From Acidobacteriaceae bacterium (GTDB taxonomy: Bacteria > Acidobacteriota > Terriglobia > Terriglobales > Acidobacteriaceae), in assembly GCA_003132405.1 (NCBI GenBank), contig PKXQ01000093.1, positions 1-64,000 on the forward strand: a stretch of DNA of 64,000 nucleotides, given 5' to 3'. Position 1 is the first letter of the stretch. The number at the start of each line of letters is the position of its first letter. This document shows positions 1 through 8,470 of the stretch, piece by piece. A program made the translations under genes and the position numbers. The notes under the pieces were generated by a model. The model saw only the letters and a list, made by a program, of their open reading frames with translations, was not told the origin of the DNA and searched no databases.

Positions 1-2111
1 ACGTAGCAGAGGCGGCGCTCTTCTTCGATCTGATCTGGCTCGATGAGCGTGCGCGAATGCGGAAAGAGGCCTTCTTCCATTCCGGCCAGGACGACCAGCG
101 GAAACTCCAGGCCCTTGGCGGCGTGCAGGGTCATAAGGGTGATCTGCGCCTGCTCGTCGTATTGGTCGGCGTCGCTGACCAGGGCGGCGTGGTCGAGGAA
201 CTGGTCGAGGGTTTCGCCGCGATCGCGGGAGTCCATGGCGGCGTTGACCAGTTCGCGGAGATTTTCGATGCGGGAGAAAGCTTCGGGCGTGTCCTCTTCT
301 TCTAGTTGCTTGATGTAGCCGGTGCGATCGATCAGGAATTTTAGAAGCTCAGCGGTGTTGGCGGCGGCTCCGGGGGCGCGGAAACCGTCGGCTGCGGTTG
401 CGGCGTCGGCTTCCTGCGGGATGTCTTGGCGGGCATCCTGCACTTCCTCGTCTTCGTCACTCGCGGCGGCATCGCTGCTGCTTGACGGAGTATCTTCGTT
501 GGCTCCGAAATCGAAACTGAAGTTGGTGGGGTCGAAGTCGGTGTCGGAGACTTCTGGCTTGGGCGCCTGCGCAGACAGTTTTTCGATGGGCTGCGGGACA
601 TTGGCGTCAGTTGTTTTGGCGCTTTGTTCCAGTTGGTCTACGTAGGTGCCGGCTAACATGGCATGGGCGTCTTCGATTAGATCGCGGAAGCTTTTTAGGG
701 CGGCTAGCGCTCTTGCGGGTAGTAACTGTCGAGTGATGGCTTCGCGTAATGCTCCCCAGAGGGAGAGGCCGGTTTCTAGCGCTAGTTGCTCGATCGTTTC
801 GATTGTCGTTTTGCCGATGCCGCGGGCGGGAGTGTTGATTACGCGCAGGAGGGAGACGGAATCGTCGGGGTTGAGGACGACTTTGAGATACGAGATCAGG
901 TCTTTGATTTCGGCGCGCTCGTAGAAGGAGAATCCGCCTACGACGTGGTATTTCAGCTGGTAGCGGCGCATCGCTTCTTCGAACAATCGCGATTGCGAGT
1001 TGGTGCGGTAGAGGACGGCGGCGCGGGCGGTGTCTCCGTTTTCGGCGGCTTGGCGGACGTAGCGGTTGATGGTGTCGGCGGCGAAGAGGGCTTCGTTTTC
1101 TCCGTCGGGAGCTTCGTAGTAGCCGAGTTTGGCTCCGCCTTGGCGGGAGGTCCAGAGATTTTTGCCCTTGCGGCGGACGTTGTTGGCGACCACTGCGGAC
1201 GCCGCGCCCAGAATGTTTTGGGTGGAGCGGTAGTTTTCTTCTAGGCGAACGATTTTTGCTTCGGGGAAGTCGTGCTCGAACTCGAGGATGTTGCGAATGT
1301 CGGCTCCGCGCCAGGAGTAGATGGACTGATCTTCATCGCCTACCGCGCATATGTTGTGCGCGGTGCCGGCCAGGAGGCGCATCAGTTCGTATTGCGGGCG
1401 GTTCGTGTCCTGATACTCATCGACGAGAATGTATTGGAAGCGGCGATTGTAGTAGTCGCGCACTGCGGCGACCGATTTGAGCAGGCGCATGGCTTCGAGA
1501 AGAAGATCGTCGAAGTCCATGGCGTTCGCTTTGAGCAGTTCTTTGCGGTACTCCTCGAAGATGTGGGCGATTTTTTCAGTCTTTGGATCGGCGGATTGCA
1601 GATAGATTTCCTGGGGATCGAGCATGTGATTCTTGGCCCAGGAAATTCGGGAGAGGACGTTACGCGGCGTGAGTTGTTTGTCGTCGAGGCCGAGGCGGCG
1701 CATGATGCCTTTGACTACCTGCTGCTGGTCGGCTTCGTCGTAGATCACGAAATTTTTCGTCAGGCCGATGGGGAGCTGGCCGGGGACGGTCGAGGGGATT
1801 CGGAGGGCTTCGATATCGCGACGCAATATGCGCACGCAGAAGGAGTGGAAGGTGGAGATTACTGGTTTGGCGATGGTAAGCCCGCCGACTAGTTTTTCTA
1901 CGCGTTCGGCCATTTCGGCGGCGGCCTTGTTGGTGAAGGTCATGGCGAGGATGGATTCGGGCATGACGCCGATTTTTTCGATGAGGTAGGCGATGCGGAA
2001 GGTGATGACTCGAGTCTTGCCGCTGCCGGCTCCGGCGAGGATCAGGACGGGGCCTTCGGTGGTTTCGACGGCTTCGCGTTGTTGCGGATTGAGTTGATCG
2101 AGGAACGACAA
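1..2111 (-). CDS. uvrD: UvrD/PcrA-family ATP-dependent DNA helicase (3' end outside window)
   Basis: Superfamily 1A 3'-5' DNA helicase for nucleotide excision and mismatch repair or replication restart. In reading order it shows the Q-motif region (DQLNPQQREAV), Walker A (AGAGSGKT), TFHSFC, Walker B (LVDEYQDTN), motif III (GDEDQSIYSWRGAD), motif IV (RLEENYRST), and near the left edge motif V (TLHAAKGLEF) and motif VI beginnings (EEERRL). The C-terminus is off the window. The only start codon between the upstream in-frame stop and the Q motif is TTG at 2111-2109, with GGAG nine bases upstream, so a TTG start is likely. About 90 residues of acidic, Ser/Asp/Glu/Ala/Pro-rich sequence (roughly 355-620) are inserted just before the helix that leads into the 2B subdomain; the usual PcrA/UvrD lacks this. 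Family assignment is certain; UvrD versus PcrA naming is a matter of convention. Confidence 0.95.
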   Translation of the reverse strand, partial: MSFLDQLNPQQREAVETTEGPVLILAGAGSGKTRVITFRIAYLIEKIGVMPESILAMTFTNKAAAEMAERVEKLVGGLTIAKPVISTFHSFCVRILRRDIEALRIPSTVPGQLPIGLTKNFVIYDEADQQQVVKGIMRRLGLDDKQLTPRNVLSRISWAKNHMLDPQEIYLQSADPKTEKIAHIFEEYRKELLKANAMDFDDLLLEAMRLLKSVAAVRDYYNRRFQYILVDEYQDTNRPQYELMRLLAGTAHNICAVGDEDQSIYSWRGADIRNILEFEHDFPEAKIVRLEENYRSTQNILGAASAVVANNVRRKGKNLWTSRQGGAKLGYYEAPDGENEALFAADTINRYVRQAAENGDTARAAVLYRTNSQSRLFEEAMRRYQLKYHVVGGFSFYERAEIKDLISYLKVVLNPDDSVSLLRVINTPARGIGKTTIETIEQLALETGLSLWGALREAITRQLLPARALAALKSFRDLIEDAHAMLAGTYVDQLEQSAKTTDANVPQPIEKLSAQAPKPEVSDTDFDPTNFSFDFGANEDTPSSSSDAAASDEDEEVQDARQDIPQEADAATAADGFRAPGAAANTAELLKFLIDRTGYIKQLEEEDTPEAFSRIENLRELVNAAMDSRDRGETLDQFLDHAALVSDADQYDEQAQITLMTLHAAKGLEFPLVVLAGMEEGLFPHSRTLIEPDQIEEERRLCY

Positions 2112-2238
2112 AGGGGAATGGCTCCGGGTGCGCTAGAGGGATTTTACAGGATGGGGCGGTGAGCTTTTGCGGGCGATCGGTACGACGAATCCTAAGTGGA
2201 CGAATAATCCCATCAGCGAAGTGCTGTCGGCGAAACCA

Positions 2239-2274
2239 TTAACCACAGAGGTCACGAAGGCACACGAAGGAAAT
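2239..2274 (+). repeat. Dispersed ACCACAGAGG-type intergenic repeat, copy 1
   Basis: About 36 bp beginning TTAACCACAGAGGTCACGAA and ending in CACACGAAGGAAAT. Near-identical units occur at 48508-48545 and 55896-55931, and looser ones at 4438-4470, 5776-5808 and 43879-43940, always between genes. Function unknown. Confidence 0.75.
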
Positions 2275-2306
2275 ACAACAGCAAAACTCGCCTGCTTGTG
2301 CGCTGC

Positions 2307-2312
2307 TATAAT
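2307..2312 (+). promoter_or_regulatory. Possible -10 box of hslV (TATAAT)
   Basis: A consensus TATAAT lies only 14 bases before the hslV ATG, with no recognisable -35 at 16-18 bp. If it is used, the 5' leader would be only a few bases long, which fits the lack of a Shine-Dalgarno sequence before the start. Confidence 0.4.
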
Positions 2313-2326
2313 CAAAGATTGCGCTC

Positions 2327-2917
2327 ATGAAGAAGAACTCTCTAGTAGTTAAGACCACGGAAAATGACGGCGATACTCCCGCACCGCGCCGAATTCGATC
2401 TACTACCGTGCTTTGCGTGCGGCGCGACAACTCAGTGGTTATGGCTGGGGATGGGCAGGTTACGCTGGGCGAATCGGTGATCAAGCATGGGGCTAAGAAG
2501 ATCCGGCGGCTTTATCAGGACAAGATTTTGGCCGGCTTTGCCGGGTCTACGGCGGACGCGTTTACTTTGTTTAGCCGGTTCGAGGCTAAGCTGGAGCAGT
2601 ATCACGGCAATATTGGGCGGTCGGCGGTGGAGCTGGCTAAGGACTGGCGGACGGACAAGTATTTGCGGCATCTTGAGGCTTTGCTGCTGGTTTCGGACAA
2701 GGAAGCCACGTTTTTGCTGAGCGGGCAGGGGGATGTGATCGAGCCGGATACGGGGATTGCGGCGATTGGATCGGGCGGTCCGTTTGCGCAGGCGGCGGCA
2801 CAGGCGCTGGCGGATCACACGCAGCTCTCGTCGCGTCAGATTGCCGAAGAAGCGATGAAGATTGCCAGCCGGATGTGCATCTATACAAATGAGAGGATTA
2901 CGATTGAGGAGCTCTAG
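2327..2917 (+). CDS. hslV: HslV, proteolytic subunit of the HslVU (ClpQY) protease
   Basis: N-terminal-nucleophile threonine peptidase that forms the double hexameric core of the cytoplasmic ATP-dependent HslUV protease. The mature start is recognisable: TTVLCVRRD with the nucleophile at Thr26, followed by [11 protein letters not shown] and [13 protein letters not shown], the conserved [11 protein letters not shown] segment, and [15 protein letters not shown], ending in [11 protein letters not shown]. The encoded propeptide of 25 residues is longer than in E. coli HslV, where only Met is removed; no start codon lies close to Thr26, so processing is expected. hslU follows 85 bp downstream, so the two subunits are probably co-transcribed. 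There is no clear ribosome binding site before the ATG. Confidence 0.97.
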   Translation: MKKNSLVVKTTENDGDTPAPRRIRSTTVLCVRRDNSVVMAGDGQVTLGESVIKHGAKKIRRLYQDKILAGFAGSTADAFTLFSRFEAKLEQYHGNIGRSAVELAKDWRTDKYLRHLEALLLVSDKEATFLLSGQGDVIEPDTGIAAIGSGGPFAQAAAQALADHTQLSSRQIAEEAMKIASRMCIYTNERITIEEL

Positions 2918-2929
2918 CTGCGCGTCGTT

Positions 2930-2988
2930 CGCTGTTCGTCGTTCGCAACACCATCCGCACCGGCGCGAATAGCGAAGGACGAATAGCG
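2930..2988. repeat. Imperfect inverted repeat between hslV and hslU
   Basis: Arms 2930-2946 (CGCTGTTCGTCGTTCGC) and 2972-2988 (GCGAAGGACGAATAGCG) pair at 15 of 17 positions around a 25-nt loop. There is no U-tract, so it is probably a mobile palindromic unit or an RNA-processing or stabilising hairpin within the hslVU transcript rather than a terminator. Confidence 0.6.
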
Positions 2989-3002
2989 ATCGAATTTTTT
3001 TT

Positions 3003-4430
3003 ATGGCTATTTATTTACCTGGAACCGCTGAAGAAGAGCAAGTCACGCTCGATGAGCTGACTCCGCGCGAGATTGTCACGGAGCTTGACAAGTATGTTGT
3101 CGGGCAAAAGGACGCTAAGCGCGCGGTGGCGATTGCGCTGCGCAATCGCATGCGGCGGCAGAAGCTTACTCCGGAGATGGCGGAAGAAGTTATTCCGAAA
3201 AATATCATCATGATTGGGCCGACGGGCGTGGGGAAGACGGAGATCGCTCGGCGGCTGGCGAAGCTGGCGAATTCTCCGTTTCTCAAAGTTGAGGCTTCGA
3301 AGTTTACGGAAGTCGGCTACGTGGGGCGCGATGTGGAGTCGATGATTCGCGATCTGGTTGAGATTGCGATCGAGATGGTGCGGGAAGAAAAGCTGGAGGA
3401 CGTTGCGGATAAGGCGGAGTTGAATGCGGAGGAGCGGCTGCTGGATATTTTGTTGCCGCCGATTTCGCCGCGGCCGTCGGATTCGGGCTCATCTGGATCG
3501 TCGTCTGGGGGCGTGGTGATTGACGCCAGCACCAGCCTGCCTGAATCATCGAATCGCACGCGGGAGAAATTGCGGCAGCAGTTGCGCGAAGGGAAGCTCG
3601 ACGATCGCACGGTGGAGATTGAAACGCGGGAGCGGAATTTTCCGTCGTTTGAAATTATCTCGAACCAAGGCGTCGAAGAGATGGACGTCAACATTAAGGA
3701 TATGTTGCCGAACATTTTTGGCCAGCGGACTAAGAAGCGGAAGATGAAGGTCAACGAGGCCTTCGAGTATTTGATCCAGGAAGAAGAGCAGCGGTTGATC
3801 GACATGGAGCAGGTGACGCGCGTTGCGATTGATCGCGTGGAAAATTCGGGGATTATTTTTCTGGATGAGATTGACAAGATCGCGGGGCGCGAAAGCGGGC
3901 ACGGGCCGGACGTTTCGCGCGAAGGCGTGCAGCGCGATATTTTGCCGATTGTCGAAGGCACGACGGTCAATACGCGTTATGGCATGGTGCGCACGGACCA
4001 CATACTGTTCGTTGCGGCGGGGGCGTTTCACGTTTCGAAGCCTAGCGATCTGATTCCGGAATTGCAGGGGCGATTTCCGATTCGCGTGGAATTGCAGTCG
4101 CTTACGATGGCGGATTTCGTGCGGATTTTGACGGAGCCGAAGTCGTCGCTAACGCGGCAGTATATTGCGCTGCTCGAGACTGAGGGAGTGAAGCTGGAAT
4201 TCACTCCTGATGCGCTGGAAGAAGTGGCGCGCTTTGCGTTTCGGGTGAATGAAGGAACGGAGAATATCGGCGCGCGGCGCCTGCACACGATTATGGAGCG
4301 GGTGCTGGATGAGATTAGCTTTGAGGCTCCGGAGAAAAAGGGGCAGACGTTCGCGGTGGATTCGGCTTATGTGCAGAAGATGTTGAGCGAGATTGTTAAG
4401 GATCAGGATTTGTCGAGATACATTCTGTAG
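3003..4430 (+). CDS. hslU: HslU, ATPase/unfoldase subunit of HslVU
   Basis: AAA+ unfoldase that caps HslV and feeds it unfolded substrate. Features in order: [17 protein letters not shown] at residues 19-35, Walker A GPTGVGKT at 72-79, the [18 protein letters not shown] pore-region segment, an I-domain with a Ser/Gly-rich linker near residues 155-175, Walker [13 protein letters not shown] near 284-295, sensor-1 region, and the [15 protein letters not shown] sensor-2 helix. The C-terminus ends in the HslV-docking tail DLSRYIL. At 475 residues it is slightly longer than the E. coli protein (443), and the extra length is mostly in the I-domain. It lies directly downstream of hslV. No strong Shine-Dalgarno is visible; the start ATG follows a T-run. 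Confidence 0.97.
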   Translation: MAIYLPGTAEEEQVTLDELTPREIVTELDKYVVGQKDAKRAVAIALRNRMRRQKLTPEMAEEVIPKNIIMIGPTGVGKTEIARRLAKLANSPFLKVEASKFTEVGYVGRDVESMIRDLVEIAIEMVREEKLEDVADKAELNAEERLLDILLPPISPRPSDSGSSGSSSGGVVIDASTSLPESSNRTREKLRQQLREGKLDDRTVEIETRERNFPSFEIISNQGVEEMDVNIKDMLPNIFGQRTKKRKMKVNEAFEYLIQEEEQRLIDMEQVTRVAIDRVENSGIIFLDEIDKIAGRESGHGPDVSREGVQRDILPIVEGTTVNTRYGMVRTDHILFVAAGAFHVSKPSDLIPELQGRFPIRVELQSLTMADFVRILTEPKSSLTRQYIALLETEGVKLEFTPDALEEVARFAFRVNEGTENIGARRLHTIMERVLDEISFEAPEKKGQTFAVDSAYVQKMLSEIVKDQDLSRYIL

Positions 4431-4437
4431 AAGAGCT

Positions 4438-4470
4438 TCACCACAGGGGTCACAGAGTTTCACAGGGAAG
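4438..4470 (+). repeat. Dispersed ACCACAGAGG-type intergenic repeat, diverged copy 2
   Basis: A CACCACAGGGGTCACAGAG-like stretch continuing to CACAGGGAAG between hslU and the lipoprotein gene; a diverged copy of the repeat at 2239-2274. Confidence 0.55.
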
Positions 4471-4564
4471 ATCGGGCAACGATCTCTATTTTTTTCGTCT
4501 GCTTCATTCTGGGATCTGCTGTACTCCTGCCTCTGATACTCTTTTCTTTTCCGTTTTTTTCCGA

Positions 4565-5746
4565 ATGAAAGCACAGCCTGGAAAGTTCTTCACGATGGCG
4601 GCACTCTGCGTGCTACTCGCCAGTTGCGCGCAGACTGGGCCTCCGCTGCCGCCGTCGCTTGAGCTTCCCAAGCCGCCTACGGATCTGCGGGCCAGCCGAA
4701 AGGGCGATCGCGTTACGCTCAACTGGAGCGAGCCTACTCTCACTACTGACCGGCAGAGTGTGCGCTATATAGGGCCGACGCTCGTCTGCCGCAGCGTTGA
4801 AAGTGAAATTACGCAATGCGGAAATCCCACGGCTTTGTTGCCGGCGCCGCCGGCCGTGCCGCATAAGGCGGTCGCGCAGCGTCGTAGTGAGCGGAAGTCT
4901 GCTCCCGATAAGCAGACGCCCGAAGCCTACACGGATACTCTGCCGGCAAATTTGTTGCGAGCGGATCCGGCGGCGGAGTTGACTTATGCGGTCGAGGTGC
5001 TGAACCGCAACGCGCGAGGGGCTGGATTGTCGAATCGCGTGCATGTGCCGGCGGTGGCGACGCTGCCTCCGCCGGGCGATGTGGCTGCTGCGCTCAATGG
5101 CGAGGGCGTGGAGCTTACTTGGACTGGCGTTACTGGGACGAACAGTACTTCGCCGGCTGCGGGCGAGACGCAGAAATGTTTTGATGAACCGAGCGGGAAA
5201 TCACCGGGGTTGCAGGTTCGGTATCGCGTTTATCGGCGTGACGAAAGCACGGGCAAGGACACGATTGCGGGCGAGGTTGCTTTCGAGCACGGTGTTGTGC
5301 ATTTCATGGATTCGAGTTTTGAATGGGAGAAGACTTATCTCTACCGCGTTACTGCGGTGACGATCGTCAAGCGGGCGGATGACGAGGTCCAAGTGGAGGG
5401 GGATGACAGCGCTCCGGTGAGGGTGGTGGCGCATGATGTGTTTCCCCCGTCGGTGCCTACGGGGTTGCAGGCGGCTTATTCGGGTGAGGGGCAGAAGCCG
5501 TTTATTGATTTGATATGGGCTCCGGTGACGAATGCAGATTTGGCGGGATACAACGTTTATCGATCGGAAACGGGCGGCGGCGCGGGCGAGAGGATGGTTA
5601 GGGTGAATTTGGAGCTGGTGAAATCGCCTGCTTATCGGGATATGGCGGTGGAATCGGGCAAGACTTACACGTATTCGGTTTCTGCGGTGGATGTGCGGGG
5701 AAATGAGAGTGGGCGGTCGGAGGAGACTAGCGAGGCGGTACCGTAG
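4565..5746 (+). CDS. Fibronectin type III domain lipoprotein
   Basis: Predicted exported lipoprotein of 393 residues. The N-terminus has a basic start (MKAQPGKFF), a short hydrophobic stretch and the lipobox LLASC with Cys21 as the lipidated residue, then a Pro-rich linker. Fibronectin type III-like modules follow: near residues 37-140 (PPTDLRASRKGDRVTLNWS at its start), near 165-280 (PPPGDVAAALNGEGVELTW), and near 295-390 (FPPSVPTGLQAAYSGEG, with DLAGYNVYRSETGG). The last module carries the typical YTYSVSAVDVRGNES end. Such repeats usually mediate binding at the cell surface or in the periplasm; no enzymatic domain is seen. It stands between hslU and an FAH-family gene with repeats in both spacers, so no functional link is evident. 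Confidence 0.8.
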   Translation: MKAQPGKFFTMAALCVLLASCAQTGPPLPPSLELPKPPTDLRASRKGDRVTLNWSEPTLTTDRQSVRYIGPTLVCRSVESEITQCGNPTALLPAPPAVPHKAVAQRRSERKSAPDKQTPEAYTDTLPANLLRADPAAELTYAVEVLNRNARGAGLSNRVHVPAVATLPPPGDVAAALNGEGVELTWTGVTGTNSTSPAAGETQKCFDEPSGKSPGLQVRYRVYRRDESTGKDTIAGEVAFEHGVVHFMDSSFEWEKTYLYRVTAVTIVKRADDEVQVEGDDSAPVRVVAHDVFPPSVPTGLQAAYSGEGQKPFIDLIWAPVTNADLAGYNVYRSETGGGAGERMVRVNLELVKSPAYRDMAVESGKTYTYSVSAVDVRGNESGRSEETSEAVP

Positions 5747-5775
5747 ACGACAGCTGCGCGGTCGCGGCGAGAGCT

Positions 5776-5808
5776 TTACCACGGAGGGCACAAGGACACA
5801 GGGGAAAG
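5776..5808 (+). repeat. Dispersed ACCACAGAGG-type intergenic repeat, diverged copy 3
   Basis: TTTACCACGGAGGGCACAAG followed by GACACAGGGGAAAG, downstream of the FN3 lipoprotein gene; the same family as 2239-2274. Confidence 0.55.
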
Positions 5809-5884
5809 TTGGGGCTAGCCACGAGTCAGATTTTTCGCTGAGTTGTGTTTTTATTTCGCTTAATTGTGTTTGAATGAAAGTGCG

Positions 5885-6685
5885 ATGAAATATTGCCGAT
5901 TTGCGCTTAACGGATCTGCCCATTACGGGCTAGTCGAAACTGTTGTGGGCAGCGGGGAAGAAGAGATTACGCGCCTGCTGCTCCAGCCGCCACACCATAG
6001 CGACGGCGATGTGGAGAGCCTGCCTAGCCGGCGGATGGACCGGATTCCGCTGGTCGAGGCTCATTTGCTGGCGCCGGTGCAGCCTTCGAAGATTGTTTGC
6101 GTGGGGCGTAATTATAAGGAGCATGCGGCCGAATTGGGCAATGAGGTTCCGACGGAGCCGCTGCTGTTTTTTAAGCCGCCTTCTTCTTTGCTGGCGACGG
6201 GCGGGACGATTGTGCGGCCGGCAATTTCTGAGCGCACGGATTATGAGGGTGAGCTGGGAGTTGTGATTGGGCGGCGCTGCCACCGGCTGGACGAAAACGA
6301 AGATGTGCGTCCTTATATTTTGGGCTACACCTGCGTGAATGATTTCACGGCGCGCGATCTGCAGAAAAAAGACAGTCAGTGGGTGCGGGGCAAGGGCTAC
6401 GATACTTTTTGCCCGGTGGGGCCGCTGGTCTCGGACGAGGTGAATCCGTGGAAGGGCGTGCAGGTGGAAACCCGCGTAAATGGCGAGGTACGGCAGTCGG
6501 GCAACACGCGCGATTTTATTTTTTCGCTGGGCACGGTGATTCGCTATATCTCGCAGATCATGACACTGGAGCCGGGGGATCTGATTGCTAGCGGGACGCC
6601 TGAGGGTGTTGGGCCGGTGGTGGCTGGGGATGTCGTTGAAGTATTGATTGAGGGGATTGGGAAGTTGAGTAATCCTGTGGCCTAG
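5885..6685 (+). CDS. Fumarylacetoacetate hydrolase (FAH) family protein
   Basis: Cytoplasmic metal-dependent C-C hydrolase, decarboxylase or isomerase of the FAH superfamily, 266 residues. The catalytic domain starts with [18 protein letters not shown], the FAHD1/HpcE-type signature, then FFKPPSSL, the metal-binding [11 protein letters not shown] with paired acidic residues, [14 protein letters not shown] with a further Asp ligand, [12 protein letters not shown], and the end motif [14 protein letters not shown]. Members act as acylpyruvases, oxaloacetate decarboxylases or 2-hydroxyhepta-2,4-diene-1,7-dioate isomerases; the substrate cannot be told from sequence alone. The ATG at 5885 was preferred because [10 protein letters not shown] begins the small N-terminal domain. 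No pathway neighbours are present. Confidence 0.88.
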   Translation: MKYCRFALNGSAHYGLVETVVGSGEEEITRLLLQPPHHSDGDVESLPSRRMDRIPLVEAHLLAPVQPSKIVCVGRNYKEHAAELGNEVPTEPLLFFKPPSSLLATGGTIVRPAISERTDYEGELGVVIGRRCHRLDENEDVRPYILGYTCVNDFTARDLQKKDSQWVRGKGYDTFCPVGPLVSDEVNPWKGVQVETRVNGEVRQSGNTRDFIFSLGTVIRYISQIMTLEPGDLIASGTPEGVGPVVAGDVVEVLIEGIGKLSNPVA

Positions 6686-6827
6686 CAGGCTGCTGAAAAA
6701 CTCACGGAACTAGTTAGAAGCTGACCGCAGGCGCTAAAGCGCGGACACATCTTCAGCGGCTTAGCGGCACGAGTGGAACTCGTGCCCTTACCCAAAGCCG
6801 CCGCGCGGGAAGTTTTTCCGCAGCCTG
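6686..6827. repeat. MITE-like element with 17-bp terminal inverted repeats
   Basis: Left end CAGGCTGCTGAAAAACT (6686-6702) and right end AGTTTTTCCGCAGCCTG (6811-6827) are inverted repeats matching at 16 of 17 positions. The 142-bp unit encloses two palindromes (around 6729-6736 and GGCACGAGTGGAACTCGTGCC around 6764-6784) and encodes nothing. It lies between two genes converging on it. Confidence 0.6.
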
Positions 6828-6900
6828 TGAGCTCGTGCCTTTCCCGAAGCCCGATCGATTAGAGTTCTTCAGCATCGGCTAAGAGAGCGAAGCGCGCGGC

Positions 6901-7356
6901 TTATTGCTTCCTGTCCGCGGCCTGCTTCACTACTTGTTCGATTAACTGTGCTGCGCGCAGGAGAGTATCTAGATCTCGATGCGTCGCCTCGCTGAGAATT
7001 TCCGCTAGTTGTTGTACTCTCCGCGTTCTTGCCTGCTGGAGCAGGCGTTCTCCTTTCGCGGTTGCGGTCACGCGAATCCTACGCGCATCGTGCGCGTCGG
7101 TCTCGATTTTCGCCAGGCCGGAGCCCTGCAAGCCGGCGACAATGCGGCTCATGGTGGGGGCTTTTACTTGCTCGGCGGCGGCCAATTGGCGTAACGCCAT
7201 GGGGCCTCCGAAGACGAGGACGGAGAGCGCGGAAAGGCGGGCGGGGCCGACTCCGGCGAGAGCGTCTTGCTTGCGGGCGTGGCGGAGAAGATGAATGGCG
7301 GCGGAGTGCAGGCGGTCGGCTACTTCGAAACGGCTGGGCTTCTTCAAATCTGACAT
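6901..7356 (-). CDS. MarR-family transcriptional regulator
   Basis: Winged-helix dimeric repressor or activator of 151 residues. The central HTH is visible (MALRQLAAAEQVKAPTMSRI, then VAGLQGSGLAKIETDAHDAR), followed by the beta-wing RRIRVTATAKGERLLQQAR and a C-terminal dimerisation helix rich in Leu and Ala. It is divergently transcribed from the ankyrin gene at 7465. The shared 108-bp spacer holds a strong sigma70-type promoter toward the ankyrin gene, a palindrome TTAGCAGTGCTAA at 7436-7448, a near copy at 7384-7396 and a half-site at 7369-7374. The inference is that it represses itself and the ankyrin gene. The ligand is unknown. Confidence 0.9.
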   Translation of the reverse strand: MSDLKKPSRFEVADRLHSAAIHLLRHARKQDALAGVGPARLSALSVLVFGGPMALRQLAAAEQVKAPTMSRIVAGLQGSGLAKIETDAHDARRIRVTATAKGERLLQQARTRRVQQLAEILSEATHRDLDTLLRAAQLIEQVVKQAADRKQ

Positions 7357-7368
7357 ACGACAAAAAGC

Positions 7369-7448
7369 TTAGCATTGGGATGCTTAGCGGTGCTAACAAT
7401 TATCTTGACAAGAGGAATGCGGATCCTATAATTCGTTAGCAGTGCTAA
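7369..7448. promoter_or_regulatory. Probable MarR operators: TTAGC(A/G)GTGCTAA palindromes
   Basis: A perfect 13-bp palindrome with central G, TTAGCAGTGCTAA (7436-7448), sits just after the -10 box of the ankyrin promoter. A near-identical site, TTAGCGGTGCTAA (7384-7396), lies upstream of the -35 box, and a half-site TTAGCA is at 7369-7374 close to the MarR start. The placement around one promoter and between divergent genes fits autoregulated MarR control. Confidence 0.7.
7405..7432 (+). promoter_or_regulatory. Promoter of the ankyrin gene (TTGACA-16-TATAAT)
   Basis: Perfect consensus -35 TTGACA (7405-7410) and -10 TATAAT (7427-7432) with a 16-bp spacer, about 30 bp before the start codon and flanked by the two MarR-type palindromes. 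Confidence 0.8.
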
Positions 7449-7464
7449 GTAATAGGAGCGCTTT

Positions 7465-8127
7465 ATGACGGACTTCCAGCGTTGTTTTGAGCTTTTGAAA
7501 GCGGGCGATGGGGATGGTTTGCGACGAATTCTGGAACAGGATCCCGGCGCTTCTGAAGCGCGCGATGCTATGGGGGTGAGCCTGCTGATGCAATGTCTTT
7601 ATCGCGGACAGCGTGACTTGGCGGAACTGATTGCGGGCAAGAAGAAGCTCGATATTTTCGAGGCGGCGGGGCTGGGGCGGTTGGATCGGCTCAAGAGTTG
7701 TATTGATGATTTGCCGATTGGGGGTTCGATCGACTCGGCTTCAAAGGATGGTTTTACGGCACTGCACTTCGCGTGTTTCTTTGGCCAGCCTGAGGCGGCA
7801 CGGCTGTTGCTGGAGCATGGAGCGGCAGTCGATGTGGTGGCGGCGAATCCGACTCGGGTGATGGCGCTGCATTCGGCGGCCTTGGCTCGCAATCTGGAAG
7901 CGGCGCGGCTGCTCGTCGAGCGGGGAGCGCCGGTGAATGCGCGGCAGCAGGGAGGGTGGGTTCCGATTCATGCGGCGGCGCAGAATGGGGATAGAGCGAT
8001 GGTGGAAATGTTGCTTGAGCACGGGGCGGATGCTTCGCTAGCGAATGATGCGGGGAAGACTGCGGCGGAGGTTGCGCGGGAAAAGGGGCATGGGGAGATT
8101 GTTGAGTTGCTGGAAGGGCGAACGTAA
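7465..8127 (+). CDS. Ankyrin-repeat protein
   Basis: Soluble protein of 220 residues built of ankyrin repeats. Clear repeats include DGFTALHFACFFGQPEAARLL near residues 92-112, TRVMALHSAALARNLEAARL near 130-150 and GGWVPIHAAAQNGDRAMVEM near 163-183, followed by a capping repeat with AGKTAAEVAREKGHGEIVEL. There is no signal peptide and no attached catalytic domain, so a protein-binding role in the cytoplasm is likely. The start follows a good ribosome binding site (TAGGAG, 7 bp spacing). It is divergent from a MarR gene whose putative operators surround its promoter, which suggests stress- or ligand-inducible expression. Confidence 0.9.
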   Translation: MTDFQRCFELLKAGDGDGLRRILEQDPGASEARDAMGVSLLMQCLYRGQRDLAELIAGKKKLDIFEAAGLGRLDRLKSCIDDLPIGGSIDSASKDGFTALHFACFFGQPEAARLLLEHGAAVDVVAANPTRVMALHSAALARNLEAARLLVERGAPVNARQQGGWVPIHAAAQNGDRAMVEMLLEHGADASLANDAGKTAAEVAREKGHGEIVELLEGRT

Positions 8128-8184
8128 TGGCGTTGGCGGTGGCGGCTGAAGAGGTTGCTGAACACTCGTTGGGCGCTCGGTAGT

Positions 8185-8255
8185 CTCCCCCAGCGGCTAA
8201 AGCCGGTACTGAAAAGGAGTTCTTATCGCAGCGCTGAAGCGCTGCGCCACCCAGA
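8185..8255 (+). repeat. Composite REP-like repeat, copy A
   Basis: Hairpin 1 CAGCGGCTAAAGCCG near 8191-8205 and hairpin 2 GCAGCGCTGAAGCGCTGCGCC (shown as 8228-8248) followed by ACCCA. The same two-hairpin unit, in the same orientation, occurs near 27970, 38805, 39970, 45225 and 46475. Confidence 0.75.
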
Positions 8256-8470
8256 TGCAAGGACAAAACCCGTCGGCTACGATACATCCAGCTAAACACA
8301 TCATTCTACTTGATTTACGCAGGGGCTTAGCATCTGGGGGGCTCAGATACGAGTAGCCGATTCTGGACTTAACTCTTGGTGCGGTGGGCGCATCCTAACA
8401 GTTATAATGTGATAGCGGTAACTTGGGGCTTTGTGTCGCAAAATCCGAATCAAGAAGTGAAGATTAAATT
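8256..8470 (+). other. Spacer upstream of the S41-family gene
   Basis: No coding potential recognised. A TATAAT at 8403-8408 is a candidate -10 box but has no convincing -35 at normal spacing. Otherwise nothing is identified. Confidence 0.4.

Noticed and set aside
2924-2992. Hairpin between hslV and hslU as a terminator
   Set aside because: There is no T-run after the stem on the coding strand at the right position, and hslU would be cut off from its partner.
7754-8299. Long minus-strand frame opposite the ankyrin gene
   Set aside because: Pro/Ser/Arg-rich composition typical of antisense frames in GC-rich genes; the plus-strand ankyrin repeats explain the region.
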